From assembly GCA_945897515.1 (NCBI GenBank), contig CAMDFO010000003.1, forward strand, positions 1 through 64,000: DNA of 64,000 bases, written 5' to 3'. The position numbers and the translations under genes were made by a program. Source of the stretch: Rhodoplanes serenus. Its GTDB lineage: Bacteria; Pseudomonadota; Alphaproteobacteria; Rhizobiales; Xanthobacteraceae. Below, in pieces: positions 51,046-58,882 of the stretch. The notes beneath the pieces were generated by a model that ran no database searches, was not told the DNA's origin, and worked only from the letters and a program-made list of their open reading frames with translations. Within the stretch, counting starts at the first letter, position 1. Every line of letters begins with the position of its first letter.

Positions 51046-52152
51046 ATGCCGGTCTTGGATATCCTGGGTCCTGAGGTGTCGCGGCGGCCGCCAGTCCCGG
51101 CACAGAAGCCTGCCGCGGGCTCCGCGGCGCTGCGCAAATACGGCGCCCTGCCCGCACCTTCATTGGAATGGACGCCGCAGGTGGAGCGCGAGACCGCGCA
51201 CCTTTATGCGCGCGTTCAGAAGGTCATCCCGCCCAACGAGTGGCCGTTCTTTGCGCCTTACGTGAAGGCGATCAACGCGCTGAAGAAGCAGCGCAACGCC
51301 GTGATCCTGGCGCACAATTACCAGACGCCGGAAATCTACAATTGCGTCGCCGACTTCACCGGCGACTCGCTCCAGCTTGCACGCGAGGCCACCAAGGTCG
51401 ACGCCGACATCATCGTGCAGTGTGGCGTGCACTTCATGGCCGAGACCGCGAAGGTCCTCAACCCCGGCAAGACGGTGCTGATCCCTGACCTCCGCGCGGG
51501 CTGCTCGCTCGCCGAAGCCATCACCGGCGAGGACGTGCGGCTATTGCGCGAACGCTTTCCGGGCGTGCCGGTCGTCACCTACGTCAACACCTCCGCCGAG
51601 GTGAAGGCGGAGAGCGACATCTGCTGCACCTCGTCGAACGCGGTGCAGGTGGTCGAGAGCCTGGGCGCTGAGCGCGTCATCCTGCTGCCGGACGAATATC
51701 TGGCAAAATACGTCGCATCCCAGACCAAGGTGAAGATCATCGCCTGGAAGGGCCGCTGCGAGGTGCACGAGCGCTTCACCGCCGACGAATTGAAACAGGT
51801 CCGCGCCAACGATCCGTCGGTGCAGATCATCGCGCATCCGGAGTGTCCGCCCGACGTGATCGCCGAAGCGGACTTCACCGGCTCGACCGCGCACATGATC
51901 GATTGGGTGCGGGCGAAGCGGCCGAAGCGCGTGGTGATGGTCACCGAATGCTCGATGGCCGACAACGTGCAGGGCGAGTTGCCTGACGTGGAATTCGTGC
52001 GGCCGTGCAATCTCTGCCCGCACATGAAGCGCATCACGTTGCCGAAAATCCTCGACAGCCTCTTGCAGATGAAAGAGGAGGTCGTGGTCGACCCCATGAT
52101 CGCCGAACGAGCGCGCCGCGCGGTCGAGCGCATGATCTATCTGAAGAGTTGA
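51046..52152 (+). CDS. nadA: quinolinate synthase NadA
   Basis: A 368-residue [4Fe-4S] enzyme that condenses iminoaspartate with dihydroxyacetone phosphate to quinolinate in de novo NAD synthesis. Likely cluster cysteines are Cys126 ([10 protein letters not shown]), Cys194 ([10 protein letters not shown]) and Cys324 (NLCPHM). Other marks are [12 protein letters not shown] and [16 protein letters not shown] 51046 is preferred because it follows GGAAGG; upstream in-frame codons cross the operator. The N-terminal 45 residues are Pro-rich and precede the usual NadA start, longer than E. coli's. nadC follows after 73 bp; nadB is absent. Confidence 0.95.
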   Translation: MPVLDILGPEVSRRPPVPAQKPAAGSAALRKYGALPAPSLEWTPQVERETAHLYARVQKVIPPNEWPFFAPYVKAINALKKQRNAVILAHNYQTPEIYNCVADFTGDSLQLAREATKVDADIIVQCGVHFMAETAKVLNPGKTVLIPDLRAGCSLAEAITGEDVRLLRERFPGVPVVTYVNTSAEVKAESDICCTSSNAVQVVESLGAERVILLPDEYLAKYVASQTKVKIIAWKGRCEVHERFTADELKQVRANDPSVQIIAHPECPPDVIAEADFTGSTAHMIDWVRAKRPKRVVMVTECSMADNVQGELPDVEFVRPCNLCPHMKRITLPKILDSLLQMKEEVVVDPMIAERARRAVERMIYLKS

Positions 52153-52167
52153 GGCCGAAGGCCGAAA

Positions 52168-52201
52168 CCCCGGAAGCGCCGCGCAGCGACGCTATCCGGG
52201 G
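52168..52201. repeat. inverted repeat between nadA and nadC
   Basis: Arms CCCCGGA and TCCGGGG flank an AGCG...CGCT inner stem, giving a stable hairpin in the 73-bp gap. The sequence resembles short palindromic elements dispersed in Bradyrhizobium/Rhodopseudomonas genomes (recall). Possible effects on mRNA stability between nadA and nadC are untested. Confidence 0.55.
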
Positions 52202-52225
52202 CCCAGCGTAACGGAGTAAGGCGAT

Positions 52226-53125
52226 ATGCTGACACGCGCGACCGAAACCTTGATCGAGCAGTCCCTGATTTACCCGGACGGCTTCCTTTCGCCGCTGGAA
52301 ATCGAAGACGCGGTGACGCGCGCGCTGGCCGAGGACCTCGGCCGCGCCGGCGACGTGACCTCGATCGCGACCATTCCGGTCGGCACCGAGAGCCGCACCG
52401 TTCTTGTGGCGCGCAAGGCCGGTACCATCGCCGGGCTGCCGCTGGTCGCAGCGACCTTGCGCCGGCTGTCGCCGGAGATCGAGCTGCTGCCGCTGGTGCG
52501 CGACGGTGCGACGGTCGCGGCCAAGACCTCGCTGATGAACATCAACGGCGACGCCCGCGCGGTGCTGGCCGGCGAGCGCGCAGCGCTCAATTTCCTCGGT
52601 CATCTGTCGGGAATCGCGACCGCCACGGCGGCGTTCGTGCGCAAGATCGGCAGCCACAAGACCCGCATCTGCTGCACGCGCAAGACCACGCCGGGGCTGC
52701 GCGCGCTGGAAAAATATGCCATCCGCTGCGGCGGCGGCTTCAACCACCGCTTCGGCCTCGACGACGCGATCCTGATCAAGGACAACCACATTGCAGTGGC
52801 GGGCGGCATCCGCGCCGTGCTGGAGCGGGCTCGCGCCAAGGTCGGCCACCTGGTCAAGATCGAGATCGAGGTGGACTCGCTTGCGCAGTTGCAGGAGGTG
52901 CTCGACGTCGGTTTGGCCGACGTGGTGCTGCTCGACAATTTCGATACGGCAATGATGAAGCAAGCGGTCGCGACCGTCGCCGACCGCCTGGTGATCGAGG
53001 CCTCGGGCGGAATTACGCTCGACACGATCGCCGAGATCGCGGCCACCGGCGTCGACTACGCGTCGTCCGGAGCGTTGACGCATTCCTCGCCGAGCCTCGA
53101 CGTCGCCCTGGATATCGAGATTTAA
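52226..53125 (+). CDS. nadC: nicotinate-nucleotide diphosphorylase (carboxylating), NadC
   Basis: A 299-residue type II phosphoribosyltransferase that converts quinolinate and PRPP to nicotinate mononucleotide, CO2 and pyrophosphate. Landmarks: AEDLGRAGDVTS, GERAALNFLGHLSGIAT, CCTRKTTPGLRALEKYA, GGFNHRFGLDDAILIKDNH, and IEIEVDSLAQLQEVLDVG followed by VVLLDNFD and VIEASGGITLD. The Arg/Lys residues of TRKTTPGLR and the KDNH lysine bind substrate. It is in the same operon as nadA; the missing L-aspartate oxidase (nadB) must be supplied elsewhere, or aspartate dehydrogenase used instead. Confidence 0.95.
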   Translation: MLTRATETLIEQSLIYPDGFLSPLEIEDAVTRALAEDLGRAGDVTSIATIPVGTESRTVLVARKAGTIAGLPLVAATLRRLSPEIELLPLVRDGATVAAKTSLMNINGDARAVLAGERAALNFLGHLSGIATATAAFVRKIGSHKTRICCTRKTTPGLRALEKYAIRCGGGFNHRFGLDDAILIKDNHIAVAGGIRAVLERARAKVGHLVKIEIEVDSLAQLQEVLDVGLADVVLLDNFDTAMMKQAVATVADRLVIEASGGITLDTIAEIAATGVDYASSGALTHSSPSLDVALDIEI

Positions 53126-53174
53126 CCGCATCCGGCACACGTGCTAGCCTGCTCCCGTTCAATGGGGGCAAGCC

Positions 53175-53630
53175 ATGAGATTTCCCGCTGCAATCGCGAC
53201 ACTGGCGCTGACAGTGTTCGCCGCGTCACCGCTCGAAGCACGCGAATATCTGAAACAGGAGCGCGCGCAATCGCGTGGCTTCTCGCCCGGCGTCGTGACC
53301 GAGGGCGGCAAGATCGTCTGGGTATCCGGGCAGACCGGGCTGGTCGACGAGCAGGGCAAGTCGATGGCCGGCGATTTCGTCGGTCAGGCGCGCGTCATCT
53401 TCCGCGCCATCGACGCCGTGGTGAAGCGCGCCGGCGGCAGCATCGACGACGTGGTCACGATCACGGTCTATCTCACCGATCCGCGCCTGATTGATCCGCT
53501 GATGCCGATCCGCCGCGAATTCTGGACCAACGGGAATTTCCCGGCCAGCACCACGATCACGGTGCACAGCCTGCCGGCGGTGGGCATGATGCTTGAGATC
53601 TCGGCCGTCGCCGTCATTGGCGACAAGTAA
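53175..53630 (+). CDS. exported RidA-family protein
   Basis: A 151-residue protein of the RidA/YjgF/Rid fold. A signal peptide precedes the fold (MRFPAAIATLALTVFAASPLEA-R). Typical segments: FSPGVVTEGGKIVWVSGQTGLVDEQG, ITVYLTDPRLIDPLMPIRREFW and SLPAVGMMLEISAVAVI. The canonical imine-hydrolysing Arg of RidA (in TVFLTDMxxFxxVN...RxTV context) is not clearly present; TITVHSLP replaces ARSTVEV. Export makes action on cytosolic 2-aminoacrylate unlikely. It lies 49 bp after nadC, possibly on the same transcript. Confidence 0.85.
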   Translation: MRFPAAIATLALTVFAASPLEAREYLKQERAQSRGFSPGVVTEGGKIVWVSGQTGLVDEQGKSMAGDFVGQARVIFRAIDAVVKRAGGSIDDVVTITVYLTDPRLIDPLMPIRREFWTNGNFPASTTITVHSLPAVGMMLEISAVAVIGDK

Positions 53631-53648
53631 GCCGTTCCGGAACGAAGC

Positions 53649-55073
53649 CTACAGCTTCGCGGCGCTCGCGTTCGCCACGGTCACGCCCGGTCCCCAGATC
53701 GGCGCGTCGGCGCCGTCGCCCCAACGACGCGGGCGATAGAACGTGTGCACCCCGATCCGCGACAGCTTGCGCATGGTGCTGACCCACCACGGATGCACCC
53801 AGTAGGCGTGGTAGTGCGTGGACTTGGCGATATCGGTCAGCCACAGCCTACCGTCAAGCGTGTCGCGCGCGATCTCCTTGGCCTGCGTCCACATCTCGGG
53901 CTCGGTCACTACGTCCCTGATGCCGTCGCAGGCGAAGGTGAACTGGCAGGCGAGATGGCGGTGCGCGTTCTGGTAGACGACGCCGCAGACGTTGTTCGGA
54001 TAGAAGCCGGAGAACACCCGGTTCATCACCACCTGCGCCACCGCGATCTGGCCGCGCTTGGCTTCACCGCGCGATTCGAAATAGACCGCTTCGGCGAGAC
54101 ACTTCTCCGCTTTCGCACGGCTTTTGATGTCGAGCCCGAGCCGCTCGGCCGGGGTCTTGGGCCGCTTGCCGGCGCCGGTCACCTCGCCCTTGGCCGCAAG
54201 TGTCGTCGCGGGCACCGCCACAGCGCGCTGAACCTTAAGATCCTGCGGTGGTGGCATCACCAGCACCGGCTCTTCGCCCGCGGGCCATGGCTCGATCCCG
54301 CCGACAGCCTCCCCGATCGGGAGCGGGCCGAAATAAAGCCGCGCCAGCCGCACCGCCGGATTGGTGTCGTCGATCGGATCGAGCTGCGGGCTGTCCGATG
54401 CCGCTTCGACGGCTTCGAACACATCGGGTAAAGCGACCGCATCCGGTTCCGGCATGATCGCCGCCGGCAATTCGGCCGGTCCGGGCTCCGGCGCCACGAC
54501 AACCGAGAAGTCAAAGTCGGGCTCCGCAGGCACAGCCTCAGGTGCAAGCGGTTCGACGCCGGACGGCGACTGCTCGGGCCGTGGAAACGCCACGGTCTTG
54601 ACCCGGCCGGGCTTGAGATCGCGGGTTCCGCCCGGCTGCGACGGAGGCTGCGGCTCCGATTGCGGCTGTTGGCGAGGTAGCGGGCGCGCGACCAGAAGGT
54701 CGCCCTTGAGCCTGCGGTTGACGACCGGGAAATCCTGCGGTCTCGAGCGCGGCATCGGCACGATGCCAAAATCGCGGGGGCTGAGCTCGCCATCGTCCGG
54801 CTCGTAGGCGCTGAAACTCGCGAGGCGATATTCCGGCTGTTCCGGTATCGCGGTGCCGATGGGACGTGGAAAGTTGAAGGAGGCGGCATGCGCGGTGCCG
54901 AACGGCGATGCCGTTACGAGCGGGCGCCAACGCTGGAGCGCCTGCGACTGCTGCGCCAACGATGCGCCAATGTCCTGTTGACCGACGTACGTCGGCAGCA
55001 GGCTCAGCACCAGGACGCTGAGGCCGAAGGGGCCCGACCGGGCGCCCTTCGGCCTGTTACGCGACGCTACCAT
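53649..55073 (-). CDS. cell wall hydrolase (SleB-type)
   Basis: A protein of about 474 residues. ATG 55073 is preferred; a GTG at 55085 is possible. A hydrophobic N-terminal stretch (GPFGLSVLVLSLLPTYVG) is followed by a very long Pro/Glu-rich, low-complexity linker (about 85-320), probably spanning the periplasm or cell-wall mesh. The C-terminal SleB-like catalytic domain (about 335-474) starts KAEKCLAEAVYFESRGE, whose Glu is the expected acid, then GQIAVAQVVMNRVFSGFYP, VCGVVYQNAH, CQFTFACDG and STHYHAYWVHPWW. It cleaves peptidoglycan glycan strands, as in germination-type enzymes, here for envelope remodelling. It ends 18 bp from the convergent RidA gene. Confidence 0.88.
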   Translation of the reverse strand: MVASRNRPKGARSGPFGLSVLVLSLLPTYVGQQDIGASLAQQSQALQRWRPLVTASPFGTAHAASFNFPRPIGTAIPEQPEYRLASFSAYEPDDGELSPRDFGIVPMPRSRPQDFPVVNRRLKGDLLVARPLPRQQPQSEPQPPSQPGGTRDLKPGRVKTVAFPRPEQSPSGVEPLAPEAVPAEPDFDFSVVVAPEPGPAELPAAIMPEPDAVALPDVFEAVEAASDSPQLDPIDDTNPAVRLARLYFGPLPIGEAVGGIEPWPAGEEPVLVMPPPQDLKVQRAVAVPATTLAAKGEVTGAGKRPKTPAERLGLDIKSRAKAEKCLAEAVYFESRGEAKRGQIAVAQVVMNRVFSGFYPNNVCGVVYQNAHRHLACQFTFACDGIRDVVTEPEMWTQAKEIARDTLDGRLWLTDIAKSTHYHAYWVHPWWVSTMRKLSRIGVHTFYRPRRWGDGADAPIWGPGVTVANASAAKL

Positions 55074-55291
55074 GCACACGCTCACGCGACGCTACAGGAC
55101 GCAACGCTACAAGACGCAACGAAACTGAACGCAAAACCCGCTCGGCAAGAGCGCCGCTCGTGGCGCCAATGCGACAGGTTTATTTATTGTCGGATTAACG
55201 TTGCGAAGCCGTTAACTGCAGCGCGCCGCGGCAACGCGCGGGCCGCCGGTAAACAATTCGTCAATTTGGAACCGCGGCTCGCAACGGCGCA

Positions 55292-55633
55292 TCACCGGAT
55301 CGGAAATACATAGACGCCGGCGAAATTCCCGGCGAGGAACAGGACGAGTCCGACAACGCACCCGGCGACCAGCGCGCGGTCGGAGATTACGTCGGGCACC
55401 GGCCGCGCCAGCAGAACGCGCAGCGCGATCAGCGCGAGCCCAACCAGGATGAAGAACACCACCAGCGGATGGACCAGCAATTCGTCGCCGAACGGCCGCT
55501 GGTCGGCAAGGATGCCGAAGCCGAACCCGCCGAGCGCCATCAGCCCATACCACCCCAACGCAAGCGAACGGCCCGATCGAGCCGGCTTGCCTGCCGCTTG
55601 CGTCCACCTATCCCCAGTCGCCACGTGTCTCAA
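55292..55633 (-). CDS. small membrane protein
   Basis: A 113-residue protein with three hydrophobic segments (about 28-42, 55-73, 88-110). The N-terminal 25 residues are basic. The reading frame has coding-like composition and no competing gene, but I know no family. The ATG at 55633 has no strong ribosome site, so the start is uncertain. It is transcribed after the TAXI receptor gene across a palindromic repeat and before the cell wall hydrolase gene, 218 bp apart. Confidence 0.6.
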   Translation of the reverse strand: MRHVATGDRWTQAAGKPARSGRSLALGWYGLMALGGFGFGILADQRPFGDELLVHPLVVFFILVGLALIALRVLLARPVPDVISDRALVAGCVVGLVLFLAGNFAGVYVFPIR

Positions 55634-55665
55634 ACCTCGGCCTGCCCTGGCCGGCCCTGAACGTA

Positions 55666-55692
55666 CATGGCCGGGACAAGCCCGGCCATGAC
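55666..55692. repeat. palindromic repeat, single-hairpin copy
   Basis: CATGGCCGGG, loop ACAAG, CCCGGCCATG, then AC. This is the same outer hairpin as in the triple-hairpin repeat at 45311-45388 (including the ACAAG loop) and matches the first hairpin of 61764-61881. It is a partial copy of that family. Confidence 0.75.
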
Positions 55693-55726
55693 GTCACGCA
55701 ATTTATTTGGATGTATGCCGTTTGGC

Positions 55727-56701
55727 TTACATCTTCGCGCCTTTTTCGTTGAAGTACTTGGTCGCACCAGGATGCCACGGGATCGGCGAGTTCTTCGTGA
55801 TCTGGTTTGCCAATGTGATAGCCGCGGCCTCGCCGTGGACAGCCACCAGCTCAGGCTGCTTCTCGATGAAGGTCTTGACGATGTCGTAGGCGACCTTGTC
55901 GGACATCGATGCATTGGCGACCAGGATATTCTGCACCACCGAGATCCTGTTGTCCTTGTCCTGACCCGGATAGGTCTTCGCTGGGATGACGCCGGTGGTG
56001 TAGAGATCGCCGTACTTGGCGTTCATCTTATCGACCACCTCGGTGTGATCGATCAGCTTGATCTTCACGCCGGGGCTGGCGCCGAGATCGGTGACCGCCG
56101 CGGTCGGCAGACCGCCAACCCAAAAGTACGCGTCGATCTTGCCGTCCTTGAGCGCGTTGGTGGATTCCGCAACGCCGAGACGCTCGCGCCGCATGTCCTT
56201 GTCCTTGTCGAGCCCGGCGCCCTCGATGACGCGAAACGCCATCACCTCGGTCGCGCTGCCGGGCGAACCGGTGGAGACGCGCTTGCCCTTGAGGTCGGAC
56301 ATTTTCTCGATGCCTTTGCCCTCGACCGTCACCACATGCATGCGGTTCGGATAGAGCACCATCAAGGTTCGCACTTCGACCTTGTTGCCCTTGAATTTGT
56401 CTTCGCCCTTGAGCGCGTCGAGCGCGGCATCGACCATCACCAGCGCGACTTCGCTCTGCTTGGAGCCGATCAGCTTGAGGTTGTCGACCGAACCGCCGGT
56501 GACGCGCGCGGTCGCCGCCACCCCCGGTACGTACTTCGAAAGCACGTTGGCCATGCCGCCGCCGAGCGGATAGTAGACGCCGCCGGTGCCGCCGGTGGCG
56601 ATGGCGATATTAACCTGCTGCGCGAACGCCACGCCGTTGAACAGCGCCGCACCCGCGACCAGGGTCGCCCCACCAGCCAACAAGAATTCTCTGCGATTCA
56701 T
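55727..56701 (-). CDS. TAXI-family TRAP transporter periplasmic receptor
   Basis: A 324-residue exported receptor. The N-terminus MNRREFLLAGGATLVAG is twin-arginine-like, with cleavage near AFA-Q. TAXI motifs: IAIATGGTGGVYYPLGGGMA, GGSVDNLKLIGSKQSEVALVM, LKGKRVSTGSPGSATEVMA and IPWHPGATKYFNEKGAKM. It is 19 bp downstream of its permease gene (56721-58763), the reverse of the order in the first TAXI system of the window. The ligand is an unknown organic anion. Confidence 0.9.
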   Translation of the reverse strand: MNRREFLLAGGATLVAGAALFNGVAFAQQVNIAIATGGTGGVYYPLGGGMANVLSKYVPGVAATARVTGGSVDNLKLIGSKQSEVALVMVDAALDALKGEDKFKGNKVEVRTLMVLYPNRMHVVTVEGKGIEKMSDLKGKRVSTGSPGSATEVMAFRVIEGAGLDKDKDMRRERLGVAESTNALKDGKIDAYFWVGGLPTAAVTDLGASPGVKIKLIDHTEVVDKMNAKYGDLYTTGVIPAKTYPGQDKDNRISVVQNILVANASMSDKVAYDIVKTFIEKQPELVAVHGEAAAITLANQITKNSPIPWHPGATKYFNEKGAKM

Positions 56702-56720
56702 CAGGTCGTTCCTCCCTGTC

Positions 56721-58763
56721 CTATGCCGGCGCTTTGGGCAGGACCGGCTGCATGCGCTGTTTTAACAGAACTCCCGCGGCGATGGCCAAGCCAAATGTCG
56801 CGGTATAGCTGATGTCACGGCCGGTCAGGGCCTCCATCAGAGCCTCCAGGAGGCTTGGGAACACCAGGAAAAGGCCGGCCAGCGTCAGCAGCAAGCGTTC
56901 GGCCGTTGTGGTGCGGCGGAGCGCCCAGCCTTGCGCAGCCGACGCCAGCGCCGCCAGTCCGAGCCCGGTCTTGGCGGTGATCAGCACGATGTCCACCCAT
57001 GAGCCGCCCGCCGGCAGCTTGAGCAGCAGCCCGACGCCTTGCGGGTCGAGCACGAACACGAACGGCACCAGGAATGCCGGGATGGTGTATTTCCAGGCCT
57101 GCAGCGTGGTCTTGTATGGATCGCCGCCGGTGATCGCGGCCGCAGCGAATGGCGACAGCGCGGTCGGCGGCGAAACCTCGGACAGCACCGAATAGTAGAA
57201 GATGAACATGTGGGCCGCGACGTCGGGTACGCCGAGCTTCATCATGGCGGGCGCCGCGATCACGGCGCAGATGATGTAGGACGCGGTGACCGGCACGGCG
57301 AGACCGACGATCCACACGATCAGCGCGGTGTAGATCGCAGTCAGCAGCAGACTGCCGCCGGCATAGCCGATCACGATCGCGGAAAATTTCAGGCCGAGTC
57401 CGGTGAGCGTCACCACGCCGACAATGATGCCGGCGGTAGCGCAGGTGGTCGCCGCGGTGAGCGCGCTGGTCGAGCCCTCGGCAAGCGCGCGCACCAGCTT
57501 CTTGGGAACCAGCGCGTTATCGCGCGCCAGGAAACTCAGCGCGTAGGTCAGCACCGTTGCCCAGAACACCGACAGCGTCGGCGAATAGCCCCACACCATG
57601 AAGATGACGACCGAGACCAGCGAGACGAAGTGGAACCCGTAGCGCCGCGTCATTTGCCAGATCGACATGTCGTGGTCGATCGTGACGGGTTGGGCGCCGA
57701 ATTTCTTGGCATCGAGCTCAACCATGAACAGCAACGACAGGTAATAGAGGCAGGTCGGGATCATCGCCATGGAGATGACGTCGAGATAGCTGATCTTGAG
57801 AAACTCGGCGATCAGAAACGCGGCCGCGCCCAGCACCGGCGGCGAGATGATGGCGCCGAGGCCACCGGCGGCCAGCAGGCCACCGGCAGCATTCTTCTCA
57901 AAACCGGCCTTCTCCATCATCGGATAGGCGACCGCGCCGACCGTAACGGTGGTTGCGACGCCCGAACCCGAGGGCCCGCCGAGCAGGAACGACGACAGCA
58001 CGACCGTGCGCCCCGCGCTGTTGGCCTTGTTGCCCATCAGCGCCATAGAAAAATCGATGAAGAATTTTCCAGCGCCCGAGTGCTGCAGGAACGCGCCGTA
58101 GATGCAGAACAGCACGATCAGGCTCGACGACACGTCGACCGGAATTCCGAAGATGCCTTCGAGGGTAATGAACAGGTGGCCGACAAGCTGGCTGATATCG
58201 AACCCGCGGTGCGTCCACGGTTGCGGCAGATATGGGCCGTAGTAGGAATAGGCGATGAACGCCAAGGCCACGACGGGCACGATCCACCCGGTGGTGCGCC
58301 GCGTCGCCTCCAGCAGCAAACCGATGAAGACCACGCCGAGGATGGTGTCGAGCTGGGTCGGGGAGGTGGCGCGGTCGGTGAAGTCCTCGCCGCCGTCGAT
58401 GGCGTAAAGCAGGATCGCCGCGCCGACGATGCCGAGCACCACATCCCACCAGCGGATGCGGTTGCGGAACCGCGTACCCATCGGAAACAGCAGAAAGCTG
58501 AGGATCAGCACGAAGGCGACATGCGCGTAACGCAGCGGCTGGGTCGAGATGATCGGGAAGTCGCTGAACGGCCAGGCGCCCCCCACGGCTGCATAGAGAT
58601 GAAACAGCGACATCGCCACCGCGATGCTGGTGACCGCGTTGCCGGCCATGCCGGACAGCCGGTTGACCGCACCCTCTTCGGCTTCGATGAAGGCTTCGGC
58701 CTTTTTCAGCTTGTCGTCGGAAATGGCCGATGGCTCAGCCGCCGGCTTCAATACGTCCGCCAT
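56721..58763 (-). CDS. TRAP transporter permease, fused DctQM type (second TAXI system)
   Basis: A 680-residue polytopic membrane protein. ATG 58763 follows GAGGGGAC; the N-terminal 45 residues are cytoplasmic and acidic (ISDDKLKKAEAFIEAEEGAV). Four hydrophobic segments form the small-subunit part, then the large-subunit core with SSFLLGGPSGSGVATTVTVG, GLGAIISPPVLGAAAFLIAEF and GLAVPVTASYIICAVIAAPAMMKLGVPD. It is the transmembrane part of the system whose receptor follows. Compared with the first permease in the window it is longer and divergent. Confidence 0.9.
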   Translation of the reverse strand: MADVLKPAAEPSAISDDKLKKAEAFIEAEEGAVNRLSGMAGNAVTSIAVAMSLFHLYAAVGGAWPFSDFPIISTQPLRYAHVAFVLILSFLLFPMGTRFRNRIRWWDVVLGIVGAAILLYAIDGGEDFTDRATSPTQLDTILGVVFIGLLLEATRRTTGWIVPVVALAFIAYSYYGPYLPQPWTHRGFDISQLVGHLFITLEGIFGIPVDVSSSLIVLFCIYGAFLQHSGAGKFFIDFSMALMGNKANSAGRTVVLSSFLLGGPSGSGVATTVTVGAVAYPMMEKAGFEKNAAGGLLAAGGLGAIISPPVLGAAAFLIAEFLKISYLDVISMAMIPTCLYYLSLLFMVELDAKKFGAQPVTIDHDMSIWQMTRRYGFHFVSLVSVVIFMVWGYSPTLSVFWATVLTYALSFLARDNALVPKKLVRALAEGSTSALTAATTCATAGIIVGVVTLTGLGLKFSAIVIGYAGGSLLLTAIYTALIVWIVGLAVPVTASYIICAVIAAPAMMKLGVPDVAAHMFIFYYSVLSEVSPPTALSPFAAAAITGGDPYKTTLQAWKYTIPAFLVPFVFVLDPQGVGLLLKLPAGGSWVDIVLITAKTGLGLAALASAAQGWALRRTTTAERLLLTLAGLFLVFPSLLEALMEALTGRDISYTATFGLAIAAGVLLKQRMQPVLPKAPA

Positions 58764-58882
58764 CGTCCCCTCGCCCGCTGAAAACCGCTTCCCCCGGCGG
58801 CAGGCTAGCATGGGGATGCAGCGGGGGAATACCCGACCAAGGGCGATAGGTGCGGCTGTCGTCCCCGCGAACGAAGGACGAG

